This document shows positions 42,396 through 51,459 of a stretch of 64,000 nucleotides of DNA, in pieces. This DNA is from an uncultured Bacteroidales bacterium (GTDB taxonomy: Bacteria > Bacteroidota > Bacteroidia > Bacteroidales > UBA932), in assembly GCA_944325435.1 (NCBI GenBank), contig CALVAC010000006.1:62001-126000 (forward strand), read 5' to 3'. A program made the translations under genes and the position numbers. The notes below the pieces were generated by a model. The model saw nothing but the letters and a program-made list of their open reading frames with translations, was not told where the DNA came from and searched no databases. How positions within the stretch are numbered: position 1 is the first letter of the stretch; every line of letters starts with the position of its first letter.

Positions 42396-43274
42396 TCAGA
42401 CCAGAAGGAAATCGGAGACAAGGGAGCGGTATTCACTGGAATACCCTCCCTTGTCCATTATTGTCAGGACAGACTCCGCCGGAGGGCATCCAGGCCCTGC
42501 AGCGAACCTGTCCACTGCCGTTCCACGGACTCCTCCGAAAATGGAGAGCGAAGCCCCGCTCCGGGCGAATTCCATAACTATCCTCGACACAGGCCGTCTT
42601 GCCGTGCTCCTGACCCTTGTCATGCGGAAAGGATACAAATCCCACGAAACGGCGTACCTTTTCGCCTCCATCTCTATATCGGCCGGGAGAATCATGGCCA
42701 GCCGTCCGCAGGGAGCAAGCCACCGCGAAGAAAAGGCGACTATATCCCTGTAAGAAAGAGTGTCGGCATGTCTTGCCGCCCGTCTCCTGGCATCCGGAGC
42801 CTTCAGGGAACTCTCGAAATACGGAGGATTGGAAAAGATCAGGTCATACTTTTCCTCCGCCCGGGACAACTGGAGTGTATTGGCGAACTCTGCCAGAGAA
42901 CTGTGGCAAGCCTTCATGACACTGCCCCAAGGAGATGATGCGAAGTTCTCGGCAGCCTCCTCAGCCGATGCGGCATCGATATCCATACCCTCCACAGACA
43001 CTTCCCGCACAGTCCCGTCCCGATCATCGGACAAACCGGTCCTGGCGCTGCACAGGAATATGCCTGATGACATCCCGGCATCACCATACAGGGACTTGTA
43101 AAGCCGCTGCACAGCCATCAGGGCCACGGTCCCGGTCCCGGTCCCGACATCAAGCAGATGCCTGTCATCCGGAGACACAGCCATGACAGCACCCAGAAGG
43201 ACACCATCCGTATTGACCTTCATTGCTGACCGGTCATTGGATACCGTAAAATGTCTGAACCTGAATTCCGGCAT
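42396..43274 (-). CDS. trmN6: tRNA1(Val) A37 N6-methyltransferase (TrmN6/YfiC)
   Basis: The start at 43274 (MPEFRFRHFTVSNDRSAMKV) matches the family start; the longer frame from 43358 runs over the ABC ATPase gene. The product has 292 residues. Features are FRFRHFTVSNDRSAMKVNTD with GVLLGAV, the SAM motif LLDVGTGTGTVALMAVQRL (about 42), and the N6-adenine motif NPPYFESS (about 148). It methylates A37 of tRNA-Val. A roughly 35-residue insertion between motif I and the acidic loop (about 62-100) makes it longer than the usual 240. It is last in a three-gene operon. Confidence 0.88.
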   Translation of the reverse strand: MPEFRFRHFTVSNDRSAMKVNTDGVLLGAVMAVSPDDRHLLDVGTGTGTVALMAVQRLYKSLYGDAGMSSGIFLCSARTGLSDDRDGTVREVSVEGMDIDAASAEEAAENFASSPWGSVMKACHSSLAEFANTLQLSRAEEKYDLIFSNPPYFESSLKAPDARRRAARHADTLSYRDIVAFSSRWLAPCGRLAMILPADIEMEAKRYAVSWDLYPFRMTRVRSTARRPVSRIVMEFARSGASLSIFGGVRGTAVDRFAAGPGCPPAESVLTIMDKGGYSSEYRSLVSDFLLV

Positions 43275-43281
43275 ATCTTCT

Positions 43282-43992
43282 TCAATCCTCCAGAGCAGGT
43301 TCCGTCCGCTCCCCTGCATTCCCTGACAGCATACCATCATCACCGACAAAAAGCCCATCTCTCATGGAAAGAGACCTGTCGCACATTGCCGCCAGCCCCG
43401 GGTCATGGGTGACAATCACTATGGTCTGGCCGTACTTGTCCCGCAACGAGAAAAAGAGACGGTGAAGTTCGGCCTTTGTCCTGCTGTCCAGATTGCCTGA
43501 CGGCTCATCCGCATACAGCACGGCAGGATTGTTAACCAGAGCCCTGGCTATGGCCACCCTCTGCTGCTCCCCTCCTGAAAGTTCGGATGGCTTGTGGGAG
43601 ACCCTTTCCGACAGGCCGAGGTCAGACAGAAGCCTAATAGACGCGGTTCTCGCATCCCTCGAAGACCTGCCCGCGATAAGGGCGGGAATCATGACATTCT
43701 CAAGAGAAGTGAACTCGGGAAGCAGATGATGGAACTGGAACACGAAACCGATTTTCCTGTTTCTGAATGCAGACAGTTCCCTGCCCCCGAGATGCAGCAC
43801 ATCCGTCCCATCGATGGACAGGGAGCCGCAATCCGGAGAGGAAAGAGTGCCCAGGATATGCAGAAGGGTAGATTTGCCTGCCCCGGATGCACCCATAATA
43901 GACACCACCTCGGACTTCTCCACAGAAAAGTCAATGCCTTTCAACACCTTGAGACTGCCGAAAGACTTCTCTATGCCTCTTGCCTCTATCAT
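43282..43992 (-). CDS. LolD-like ABC transporter ATP-binding protein
   Basis: The start is placed at 43992 ([20 protein letters not shown]), with 43995 equally possible. The product has 236 residues. Walker A is GASGAGKST, the Q-loop is [17 protein letters not shown] (LolD/MacB type), the signature is LSGGEQQR, Walker B is [12 protein letters not shown], and the H-loop is VTHD. The HHLLPEF stretch favours LolD, which powers release of lipoproteins from the inner membrane. No permease gene is adjacent. The last 20 residues are polar. Confidence 0.85.
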   Translation of the reverse strand: MIEARGIEKSFGSLKVLKGIDFSVEKSEVVSIMGASGAGKSTLLHILGTLSSPDCGSLSIDGTDVLHLGGRELSAFRNRKIGFVFQFHHLLPEFTSLENVMIPALIAGRSSRDARTASIRLLSDLGLSERVSHKPSELSGGEQQRVAIARALVNNPAVLYADEPSGNLDSRTKAELHRLFFSLRDKYGQTIVIVTHDPGLAAMCDRSLSMRDGLFVGDDGMLSGNAGERTEPALED

Positions 43993-44072
43993 CATGACAA
44001 ATGCCGGTCTGGGATCAACTGTCGCAATGACATCCAAACCGGCATCAAATATAGCAATAATAAAGGAAAATA

Positions 44073-44561
44073 TCAGTCTCCCGCTAACTCCAGCAACTTG
44101 TCAAGAAGCTCCTGCTCGCTCCCCGGAGTGTATCCCGAATGCGAATAGACTATCCTGCCCTCCGCATCTACAATGAATGTCTGCGGTGTCAGAGAGACAT
44201 TCATCGCCCTCTTCAGATCCTGGTTCCTGTCAAACACACAGTTGAACTGCCAGCCATATCCCTGGACCATGGACTTTGCCCTGGCAAGGAAACGGGTATC
44301 ATCCACAGACACGGCGATTATGTCGAAATCGACCTGCTCCAGCCATTCATCCATCAGTGCATTGAGAGTGTTCAGCTCCGTAATGCATGGCTTGCAGGTC
44401 ACACCCCAGAAAGAGATTATTGCAGGTTTTCCTGCCACGACATCCCGTATCCGCACCTGTTCTCCGGACATGTTCTCTACCTGGACATCAGGCAGGTTCT
44501 GGGCGGGAAGCATCACTGCACCGAAAAGAAGCACAGCCGCTGCCATTATCAATTTTCTCAT
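44073..44561 (-). CDS. TlpA/ResA-like exported thioredoxin-fold protein
   Basis: The product has 162 residues with a signal peptide cut near MLPAQN. The thioredoxin motif is [16 protein letters not shown] with Cys56 and Cys59. The cis-proline region is [20 protein letters not shown], as in TlpA/ResA/peroxiredoxin-like reductases. It probably reduces disulfides in the periplasm. It heads the operon with the ABC ATPase (80 bases downstream). Confidence 0.88.
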   Translation of the reverse strand: MRKLIMAAAVLLFGAVMLPAQNLPDVQVENMSGEQVRIRDVVAGKPAIISFWGVTCKPCITELNTLNALMDEWLEQVDFDIIAVSVDDTRFLARAKSMVQGYGWQFNCVFDRNQDLKRAMNVSLTPQTFIVDAEGRIVYSHSGYTPGSEQELLDKLLELAGD

Positions 44562-44702
44562 GATTTTCTATCTTTCAAATGGGGCCGGACAGAAACACTC
44601 CCGACCGGCCCGCACAACAACTTATAATTTAAATATACTGTCGCATCCCATAACCGGTGCCCGGATTGTCATCCGGGGCAGCAGCTACGGTGACTGCGGC
44701 AT
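44562..44702 (-). promoter_or_regulatory. Leader of the TlpA-like gene with two GC-rich hairpins
   Basis: Two stems occur in this 141-base gap. One is GGGCCGG/CCGGCCC, enclosing 16 bases, about 20-50 bases before the tlpA-like start. The other is TGCCCGGAT/ATCCGGGGCA (44658-44680, one bulge), which could end the upstream minus-strand transcript but has no T-run. TATATTTA near 44630-44637 on the minus strand is one base off TAnnTTTG and would start the short operon between the two stems. Confidence 0.4.
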
Positions 44703-46265
44703 TTACTGATTCGCGAATCTCGGCATAGACCAGGTCTTCGCTGCCCTTACGAGATTTGTTGCAACCGGAGCTGCACCATTCACAGAAGCGGCTGTCACTT
44801 CTGTCCCTGCTTCAGAAGCACCAGAGTCGTCTACCTTTGTCATTACATAAGGGAAGCGAGGCACCCTATAGTCGAAGCTGAGGGAATACCCTCCTCTTCC
44901 AGCCGAATCCTTATAGTCGATGAGGTCGGCGGCATACCACATTCCAAGCAGATTGACAGTATATGTGCTGCCATTGCTGTCGGTTATCTCGATCGGTTCA
45001 GTTGTCACAGTCACTTTGCCATCAGCATCCATCTCTGCTGTCGCTATCGGATATGAATCAGAAATCGTATTGAAAATCTTATCATTCGGATCATCATCGT
45101 AGAAAGCGAAGAAGCCGATGTCAGCCCTTCCATACTGCTTATAGTCAAACGGGACATCAATATCCGCCAGATCCACTCTCCAGAGACCAGGTTCAGCCAT
45201 GAATGCGAAAGCCTGCGTAGTCTTGTCATACCGTGCATGGAACGGAGGAAAATCGATATCATTATTGGCCTCTTTGCCGTTCGGACCTTCCCAGCCATCT
45301 ACAAGATACTGGTAGTTGTTCTCATCTGCGGTGATCTCGACGATATAATAATATCCCGGAGTGCTTCCGTCGGCAATCCGCCATGTACCGATCCATTTCT
45401 CGTATTCAGAGACAGCCGTCTCTTCCTGAGGAGTGAAAGGTTCTGACATGAAATAAAGCCCTGTACCTTTCCCGTCAAGGTTCACACCGAGCATCACTGC
45501 ATACCACTGGTCATCGGAATCGAGGACACCGAGACTGCCCTCCATATTGTAATCAAGCGCGTAATCAATCCACATTGCATTGTCGCCCATGGAATTTCTG
45601 AAATCAATCTCATCCTGTACGACGGCTATCTCCGCCTTTGCGAATGCTGCTATATCGTTGTTATAGTCATCCTTGAATTCACTGACGGACACCACTGCCG
45701 GGAGATAATAGTCATCACCTCCCTTTATCGTGAATGAAAGGATATCAGCATACATTTTGGATCCATCTTCAAGGGTCATATCATCACGGCGCAGATATGT
45801 GCATGACCAGTTCTCGTTTTCTATCCATTTGCCATCCGGGAGCGGAGTCGTGAACTTCTCCTCATCGGCGGTGCCGACGACCTGTCCATCAGGAAGAAGC
45901 CCAGTGACAATCACCCTGTAGTCCGTGCGTTCTGTCAGATTGTTGAAAGTCACGGACTGGTTGCCGGCCTTGAGCAGGGACTGGTAGTCCGTGACACCTG
46001 CCAGCTCATCGGCAATCGCCTTTTCGATATCCGATTCCGTATCCTTGGTGACGAAACAGTACCATGTGTCGGAGCCGCCTGTGCAGGTGACACTTACAGT
46101 GACGGATTCTGCAGTCAATGTCTCATCATTGACCGAAACACTGAACCTTGTATTGCCTGTCTGCTCACCGTCATTCCCATCAGACTCGGCCTTGTTGCAG
46201 GCAGACAACCCCGCCGCTACCATTGACAGGGCAGCCACATACCAAAAAATCTTTTTTGTTTTCAT
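44703..46265 (-). CDS. Fn3/lipocalin-like exported lipoprotein
   Basis: The product has 520 residues with a lipoprotein signal (GLSACNKAE, Cys23). An Fn3-type domain covers about 40-140. A middle domain leads to KGTGLYFMSEPFTPQEE (about 280) and a lipocalin-like barrel opening with YEKWIGTWRIADG. It shares these marks, and an ending of VPRFPYVMTKV, with the protein at 58375-59745 (ATGLYAASEPFTPEE, RWLGDWRISG, VPQFPFTMTR); they are paralogues. The function is unknown. It is the last gene of the long minus-strand peptidase locus. Confidence 0.65.
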   Translation of the reverse strand: MKTKKIFWYVAALSMVAAGLSACNKAESDGNDGEQTGNTRFSVSVNDETLTAESVTVSVTCTGGSDTWYCFVTKDTESDIEKAIADELAGVTDYQSLLKAGNQSVTFNNLTERTDYRVIVTGLLPDGQVVGTADEEKFTTPLPDGKWIENENWSCTYLRRDDMTLEDGSKMYADILSFTIKGGDDYYLPAVVSVSEFKDDYNNDIAAFAKAEIAVVQDEIDFRNSMGDNAMWIDYALDYNMEGSLGVLDSDDQWYAVMLGVNLDGKGTGLYFMSEPFTPQEETAVSEYEKWIGTWRIADGSTPGYYYIVEITADENNYQYLVDGWEGPNGKEANNDIDFPPFHARYDKTTQAFAFMAEPGLWRVDLADIDVPFDYKQYGRADIGFFAFYDDDPNDKIFNTISDSYPIATAEMDADGKVTVTTEPIEITDSNGSTYTVNLLGMWYAADLIDYKDSAGRGGYSLSFDYRVPRFPYVMTKVDDSGASEAGTEVTAASVNGAAPVATNLVRAAKTWSMPRFANQ

Positions 46266-46307
46266 TGTCGTTTATTCTAAAATTATCAGTTATTCATTTT
46301 CTCTTGT

Positions 46308-46352
46308 CAGATCCTTCGCTCCGTTCAGGATGACAGTCCAGCGAAGAATCTG
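46308..46352. repeat. Copy 2 of the dispersed repeat, folded into a 13-base inverted repeat
   Basis: On the minus strand CTGTCATCCTGAACGGAGCG runs on to AAGGATCTG, matching the copy at 16994. Here the outer ends form an inverted repeat: CAGATCCTTCGCT (46308-46320) and AGCGAAGAATCTG (46340-46352), 12 of 13 pairs, with a 19-base loop. It fills the gap between two lipoprotein genes and may act as a transcript-end or processing hairpin. Confidence 0.65.
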
Positions 46353-46361
46353 CTGGCTCCA

Positions 46362-46835
46362 TTACAGTACCGGCAGGGCAGGGACATCCCCGCTCCTGAC
46401 AGGAGGCACTGCCTCATCAATCACATCCGCAGGAATCTCCGCCCTCTCGTACACGCTCACCTCCCCTGAAGACAGGGCGGTGAGGGTAAGGGAGCTGCCG
46501 GAGACAGAGACGGAATATCCGAGACCTCTGGTGCCTCCGAGCCTTGTGCCATCCGAATAGCGTCCCGTCATGACATTGTCTCCGGAGACAGTGTATGTCC
46601 CTTCATAATACCAGTACCTGCCCAGACCTGTCCCGACCTTCTGGTACAGGACGAAAGTCCCGGATGTGAACGAAGCATAGACATCGATATCCAGTCCCTG
46701 CTCTCCGATCAGGTCCCCTGTCTCCACAAGATGCCACTGGCCTGATATGTCCACTCCGGTATCATTCTTCCCGGAACATGCAGACAACCCCGCTATGAGG
46801 ACCGCTGCCGCCAGCATATATAAAATCCTTTTCAT
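46362..46835 (-). CDS. Small lipocalin-like lipoprotein
   Basis: The product has 157 residues with lipoprotein signal AGLSACSGKN (Cys20). The mature part opens DISGQWHLVETGDLIGEQ and continues as an eight-stranded beta pattern (YASFTSGTFVLYQKVG, YWYYEGTYTVSGDNVMTGRY), as in lipocalin-like Bacteroidota proteins. No ligand can be named. It follows the S8 protease gene by 61 bases. Confidence 0.65.
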   Translation of the reverse strand: MKRILYMLAAAVLIAGLSACSGKNDTGVDISGQWHLVETGDLIGEQGLDIDVYASFTSGTFVLYQKVGTGLGRYWYYEGTYTVSGDNVMTGRYSDGTRLGGTRGLGYSVSVSGSSLTLTALSSGEVSVYERAEIPADVIDEAVPPVRSGDVPALPVL

Positions 46836-46896
46836 TTCCTTCAGTTTAATCCAGTCGTCTGACTGTCAGTACATAATCCCTGTTTCAAGTTCCCGG

Positions 46897-48948
46897 CTAC
46901 AGCCATCCGCCGTTCCCGTTTCCGATACCTCTGGCGATGACTGAAATCTGTTTGGATATCGGCATTCCTCCCATAGACGATCCTCCACCTGCAGTGTCAC
47001 CGCCTGCTATCGCCCTGATGGTCAACTTTGCAGACCCGGCCTTCTCCGGCTGGATAAGGAGCGAACCGCCCTTGATTACAGGCTTCACAAGAAGTCCGAG
47101 AGCCTCATAGTCGTCATCGGATATGGTCACATCCTCATAGTAGGTCAGGTTCTCCGAACCTCCGCCGAACACAGAATCAAGGTTGATGCGTTGTGACCTG
47201 CCGACTTCCGCCACAAGACAAGGAGTCCCCTCTATCTGCATCAGGAGCCTCCAGGCATCTATCGTCCCTGTGCCCATATTGCCCATATACGGGGAGAGCA
47301 GGAGGTCTCCCATGGATGCTGTTCCGCTGGCTGAAGTTACCAGAGTCTCCTTAGACCCTACCAGACGGCTGTCGATATCGTTTACAGAGGTAAGCAACAT
47401 GGAGACGAACTGGTCACGCGTGAATGTGACCCCGAGATCGAGGGCATAGGAAAGCCCGAGGGCGGCAACCCCCGAGACATGAGGACAGGCCATCGATGTT
47501 CCTTGCATATATCCGTAGTCAGTCACTGTCTGAATGGTCTCCCCGCCATCGGTATAGCTTATCGACTCTGTAGGCATAGTCGAGAGGACACATCCTGCCT
47601 CGCTGTCGAACATTCCTCCTGTATAGAGTTCCCCTCCCGGAGCGGCTATGTTGCAGCCAGGGCCGTAGTTGGTATAATATGCAGGCAGGTTGTCCGAAGC
47701 CGTCGCTGTCACCGAGATGCAGTCTCTGGCCGCTCCCGGATAGGAAGCCCTGTCCCAGCTGTCGTTGCCTGAAGCGAAAATCGCTATGTTGCCACCCGTC
47801 ATTGCCGCACAGTTTCCTTTGCCATCATTATTGTCGCCGTTGATGAAATAATTGATGGCGGCAGCCTCGACATTGACACTGGCGAACTCATCATCGCTTG
47901 TTATGGAATCGTCCTGGTTGCCCCATGAGCACTGGATGATGCAGGCGCCGTTGTCTGCCGCATACCTTATGGCATCTGCGCTGGATGACTGGGATGCAGA
48001 GTTGCCCTGATTGAATATCTGGAGAGACATTATCCGCACCCCGCTGTCAGGGGAGCCATTTCCTCCGGCCACTCCGCATACCCCGATGCCGTTGTTGTTC
48101 ACGGCTGCGACCGTTCCTGCCACATGCGTACCATGTCCGTTGTTGCCTTCAGAACCCCAGTCTATCTCGCCGGTTTTGTTGACAAAATTGTATCCGTAGA
48201 TGTCATCCACATATCCGTTCCCATCATCATCCACCCCGGGAGCGCCGTTAAGCTCGTCCTTATTGACCCACATGTTCTGCGCAAGGTCAGGATGGTCATA
48301 CTGCACACCGAGGTCGAGCACCGCCACAACCACCTCCGGACGGCCTGTCTCGAGCCGCCACGCATCGGCGACATTGATGTCGGCCCCGCGGACAGCGGTC
48401 GGGGCAATCTCCGCGCTCCCATCATTGTAATAGTGCCACTGGGCCCCCAGCTGAGGGTCATCGAAAGAGCTGAAATCCGCAGAAGCGGACACAGCCCTTG
48501 TCACTGGATAGGACCGTCCGTCGGACGCCAGCTTCAGCCTGTTGTTGAACTGCACCCTGCCGACTTCCTCATATCCGGCCACCACGTTTGCAAGGCTGTC
48601 GAGGTCGGCGGACTCGCTGAAACGCAGCTCATACCAGCACGCGAGATCAGCTTCAGGAGTACCGGCCTTGGTCACCGCGGCAGTCAGACCTGTAAAGACA
48701 GGCTCTATTTGGATTCCTGACTCCCGGAGTCTCTGTTCAAGGCTGAAATACTGCGACAGGTCACTGAGACGCACTATAAGCGACCCTTCCACAGGGTCGG
48801 TCTGCCTGTTTATAATCTTTGCCGACGGCCCTGCGGCTTCAACGCCGGCAGACTCCCCGAGCGGCTCAACGCTGCACGACACCGCCAGGACACACAGCCC
48901 GGCTGCGGCAGTTGATATCATTTTTCTAACCATCATATCCATCATCAA
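46897..48948 (-). CDS. Subtilisin-like (S8) serine protease, lipoprotein
   Basis: The product has 683 residues; the start overlaps the upstream stop by four bases (a start at 48936 is possible). The lipoprotein signal is LAVSCSVEPLG (Cys25). A fervidolysin-like propeptide covers about 55-145 (SLIVRLSDLSQYFSLEQRL). The catalytic triad is Asp212 (VAVLDLGVQYDHPDL), His272 (NGHGTHVAGTV) and Ser485 (GTSMACPHVSG), with oxyanion Asn394 (ASGND). The last 130 residues form a beta-sandwich (about 570-683) without the T9SS sorting motif. It should be a surface or periplasmic endoprotease that feeds peptides to the SusC/D pair in the same run. Confidence 0.9.
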   Translation of the reverse strand: MMMDMMVRKMISTAAAGLCVLAVSCSVEPLGESAGVEAAGPSAKIINRQTDPVEGSLIVRLSDLSQYFSLEQRLRESGIQIEPVFTGLTAAVTKAGTPEADLACWYELRFSESADLDSLANVVAGYEEVGRVQFNNRLKLASDGRSYPVTRAVSASADFSSFDDPQLGAQWHYYNDGSAEIAPTAVRGADINVADAWRLETGRPEVVVAVLDLGVQYDHPDLAQNMWVNKDELNGAPGVDDDGNGYVDDIYGYNFVNKTGEIDWGSEGNNGHGTHVAGTVAAVNNNGIGVCGVAGGNGSPDSGVRIMSLQIFNQGNSASQSSSADAIRYAADNGACIIQCSWGNQDDSITSDDEFASVNVEAAAINYFINGDNNDGKGNCAAMTGGNIAIFASGNDSWDRASYPGAARDCISVTATASDNLPAYYTNYGPGCNIAAPGGELYTGGMFDSEAGCVLSTMPTESISYTDGGETIQTVTDYGYMQGTSMACPHVSGVAALGLSYALDLGVTFTRDQFVSMLLTSVNDIDSRLVGSKETLVTSASGTASMGDLLLSPYMGNMGTGTIDAWRLLMQIEGTPCLVAEVGRSQRINLDSVFGGGSENLTYYEDVTISDDDYEALGLLVKPVIKGGSLLIQPEKAGSAKLTIRAIAGGDTAGGGSSMGGMPISKQISVIARGIGNGNGGWL

Positions 48949-49787
48949 TAAGAGAATGTGTCATTGTAGTCACCTGCATCCTTGCCGAGATAGCCGTAAG
49001 TGAACGGGAAAGTATATGTCCTTCTGCGGTTTTCGAATGTAGGCGTGCCGGATACGGTCGCAATAACCTCCACATCGGCTCCATCTTCAGAGGAATAATA
49101 CATGTCTCCGGTCGTATAGATTCTGGCATCCAGATTGAGCGGAGCTATGCCGTTCTCCTCATTGTCCTCATCTACGGTGAACCTGATATATTTCCCGTTC
49201 CCCCAAGGGTCGATCCTGTAGGCATCCAGGGTGCGGGAATATTCCAGGTCTACCGTTCTGGATATCACGTCTTCCCCCCAGTCGACAAGATCCAGCGCTG
49301 CAGCTCCGCAGATGTACCTTCCTGTACGGAGCACCTCGTAGTCCTCCCTGACTATCGTCACATCTATCCTCGGATATGTCGTCTGCTGTATATACTGCTG
49401 AGTATATGCCTCATCCACATAAAGGGACAGCCGGTACTCCTTGAAATCCTCAATCTTGTCCGTAAAATAGACTGTCACTTCCGATGTCATCTCTCCACGC
49501 GGGAAAAAGGCATACTCCGGGACATCGAAAGCCTCCGGGAATGCGCAGGAAAAGTGCAGAGGCACATTTTCATCCTCGCGCGGAGCATCATCCCTCTCAA
49601 GACGGAACGTGATCTCATATACATCGAGAGGAAGGGACCGGTAAGGTTCTGTCTCCTCGAAATAGACATTCACACCAAGATAGTTGGACTCATCACCCGG
49701 AGTATATTTCCCGTCCCCGCAGGATACTGCAAGGAGGGATACCGTTCCCAGGTAAAGAACATATCTGCTAAAATTCATTTTCTTCAT
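48945..49787 (-). CDS. Exported lipoprotein with DUF4843-like beta domains
   Basis: The product has 280 residues with lipoprotein signal LLAVSCGDGK (Cys23). It contains an Ig-like domain (about 45-135: LPLDVYEITFRLERDD ... VTVYFTDKIEDFKEYRLSLY), recalling the DUF4843-type protein that often follows SusD, and a second beta domain ending GDYNDTFSY. It lies 19 bases after SusD and overlaps the protease gene by four bases. It is probably a surface accessory of this SusC/D pair. Confidence 0.6.
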   Translation of the reverse strand: MKKMNFSRYVLYLGTVSLLAVSCGDGKYTPGDESNYLGVNVYFEETEPYRSLPLDVYEITFRLERDDAPREDENVPLHFSCAFPEAFDVPEYAFFPRGEMTSEVTVYFTDKIEDFKEYRLSLYVDEAYTQQYIQQTTYPRIDVTIVREDYEVLRTGRYICGAAALDLVDWGEDVISRTVDLEYSRTLDAYRIDPWGNGKYIRFTVDEDNEENGIAPLNLDARIYTTGDMYYSSEDGADVEVIATVSGTPTFENRRRTYTFPFTYGYLGKDAGDYNDTFSY

Positions 49788-49806
49788 TGTCTGTCTTCAG
49801 TTTATG

Positions 49807-51456
49807 TCAGTCTGTGACTCCATCCCTGAGGTCAGAGCCGTCTCCAGATACCGGAGGTGTGCCTGCCTTGTTGGACGATGCAGGAATGGCCTTGTTTGAA
49901 TTGGTCTCCCTCTGAGGGAAACGCAGCAGGAGATACGGGTCATCAGGAGCGATGTTGAAAGCGAAGGCTGCAGGCCAGTTGGTCATAGTCGAGCTTCCGT
50001 GCGTCCTGACCACAGGCTTGGCAAGCCTCATTATATCGGACATTGAGAAACCCTCTCCCCACAGTTCGATGCGACGCTGCTTCCATATCTCGTCCTGCAG
50101 GTCCTCTGCAGAAGCGGCCTCACATGTATATGAAGGGTCACGGTATGTCCTGATGAAATCTTCAAGCACCTGTTTCGCAGTGCTCTCCTGTCCGCTCATT
50201 GCCAAGCCCTCGGCACGGATGAGTATCATCTCCTCGGCCCTCATTATGCACCAGTCGCTCGCGTTGTCGGTACTGCCTATACCCTGTTTCTGCCCGAACT
50301 TCACGGTAGTGTACTCCTTGAACGCCACCTTGACATTAGGGATGGTCATAGTGGATATCGCCCTGCCTGTCCTTCCGTTCCACTCTATCGTGGACAGCAG
50401 AGGGGAGTCGAGCGACTCGTTCACCCACCAGCCCTTGCGGACATCCGTAGATGGGATCAGGTCATAGAGCATAGAGCTGATACGCTTGTACATACCGGAT
50501 ATTGCCGTATAGCCTGAGCCTGTGAAAGAGCAAAGATGCGATGGCCAGCTTGCAAAGCCGGCGGCATCATCCGACTCTATCAGGGAGCCCCAGATCCAGC
50601 TGTGGTCGTTGATGTCGCAGAAAGCAGGTGTGCTCACCTCATCTATGGTATATGGAGTATAGCCCTCGAGTGCCCTCTGTGCGTCTTCTGCCGCCTCCTT
50701 GAACATTCCCATATTGAGATAGGCTCTCGCCCTGAGTCCGTATGCCACATTCCGGTCCATCCTTGTCTTGTCCGGACGGCTGTAATCCGCGAGATAGTCT
50801 ATCGCTTTGGTGAGATCCCCTATTATAATGTCATATATAGCCTCCACAGTAGCCCTCGGATTCTCCATATAATTGGTGTTGATATCCAGTATAGGGACAC
50901 ATTCCGCATCTCTGCTGTCCTGATACCTGAAGGCATAGTACGGCGCCAGGCCGAGATAGTCAAATGCCCTGACCGCCAGAGCCTGTCCAACGGAATGACG
51001 CTGCTCGGTAGAGGCGGTGTCCATATCCACTCCCTCGAATCCTTCCAGAACGGCGTTGCACAGGGCTATCTGGTTGTAGAAAAACGAATAGCGGATATAG
51101 CATACGATATAGTTGTCGTTCCTGTCGGTATAGTCGTAGCTGCTCGTGAACCAGTTGTAGTTGCTGTTGTCACACACCATATCAGGACCGTTGCAGTCCT
51201 GGAACATACATACGGCCGGATATCCGAAATCATTGTGGATTGTACCGTTGTTGTATGTGCTCATCGCCCTTGCCGTGAAAGAATATACTCCCGCGAGGTC
51301 GGCATCGGACCTGTCTGGGATGGAAGACACCGCCTCGGTCACCTGCTCTGAAGTGATGGCGAAGCCCTCCGGATCCATTTCATCCATTTTGGAACACGAC
51401 ACTGTCGCCAGAACGGCCGCCAACAGAGATATCTTGTATATTTTCATTTTCTCCAT
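49807..51456 (-). CDS. SusD/RagB-family lipoprotein of the peptidase locus
   Basis: The product has 549 residues (start 51456, or 51447). The lipoprotein signal is TVSCSKMDE. Family marks are LAVRAFDYLGLAPYYAFRYQ (about 165), AYLNMGMFKEAAEDAQRAL (TPR), MRAEEMILIRAEGLAMSG (about 403) and the C-terminal WKQRRIELWGEGFSMSDIMR. RagB-like relatives bind peptides, which would suit the two proteases in the run. It lies three bases after SusC. Confidence 0.93.
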   Translation of the reverse strand: MEKMKIYKISLLAAVLATVSCSKMDEMDPEGFAITSEQVTEAVSSIPDRSDADLAGVYSFTARAMSTYNNGTIHNDFGYPAVCMFQDCNGPDMVCDNSNYNWFTSSYDYTDRNDNYIVCYIRYSFFYNQIALCNAVLEGFEGVDMDTASTEQRHSVGQALAVRAFDYLGLAPYYAFRYQDSRDAECVPILDINTNYMENPRATVEAIYDIIIGDLTKAIDYLADYSRPDKTRMDRNVAYGLRARAYLNMGMFKEAAEDAQRALEGYTPYTIDEVSTPAFCDINDHSWIWGSLIESDDAAGFASWPSHLCSFTGSGYTAISGMYKRISSMLYDLIPSTDVRKGWWVNESLDSPLLSTIEWNGRTGRAISTMTIPNVKVAFKEYTTVKFGQKQGIGSTDNASDWCIMRAEEMILIRAEGLAMSGQESTAKQVLEDFIRTYRDPSYTCEAASAEDLQDEIWKQRRIELWGEGFSMSDIMRLAKPVVRTHGSSTMTNWPAAFAFNIAPDDPYLLLRFPQRETNSNKAIPASSNKAGTPPVSGDGSDLRDGVTD

Positions 51457-51459
51457 TCT

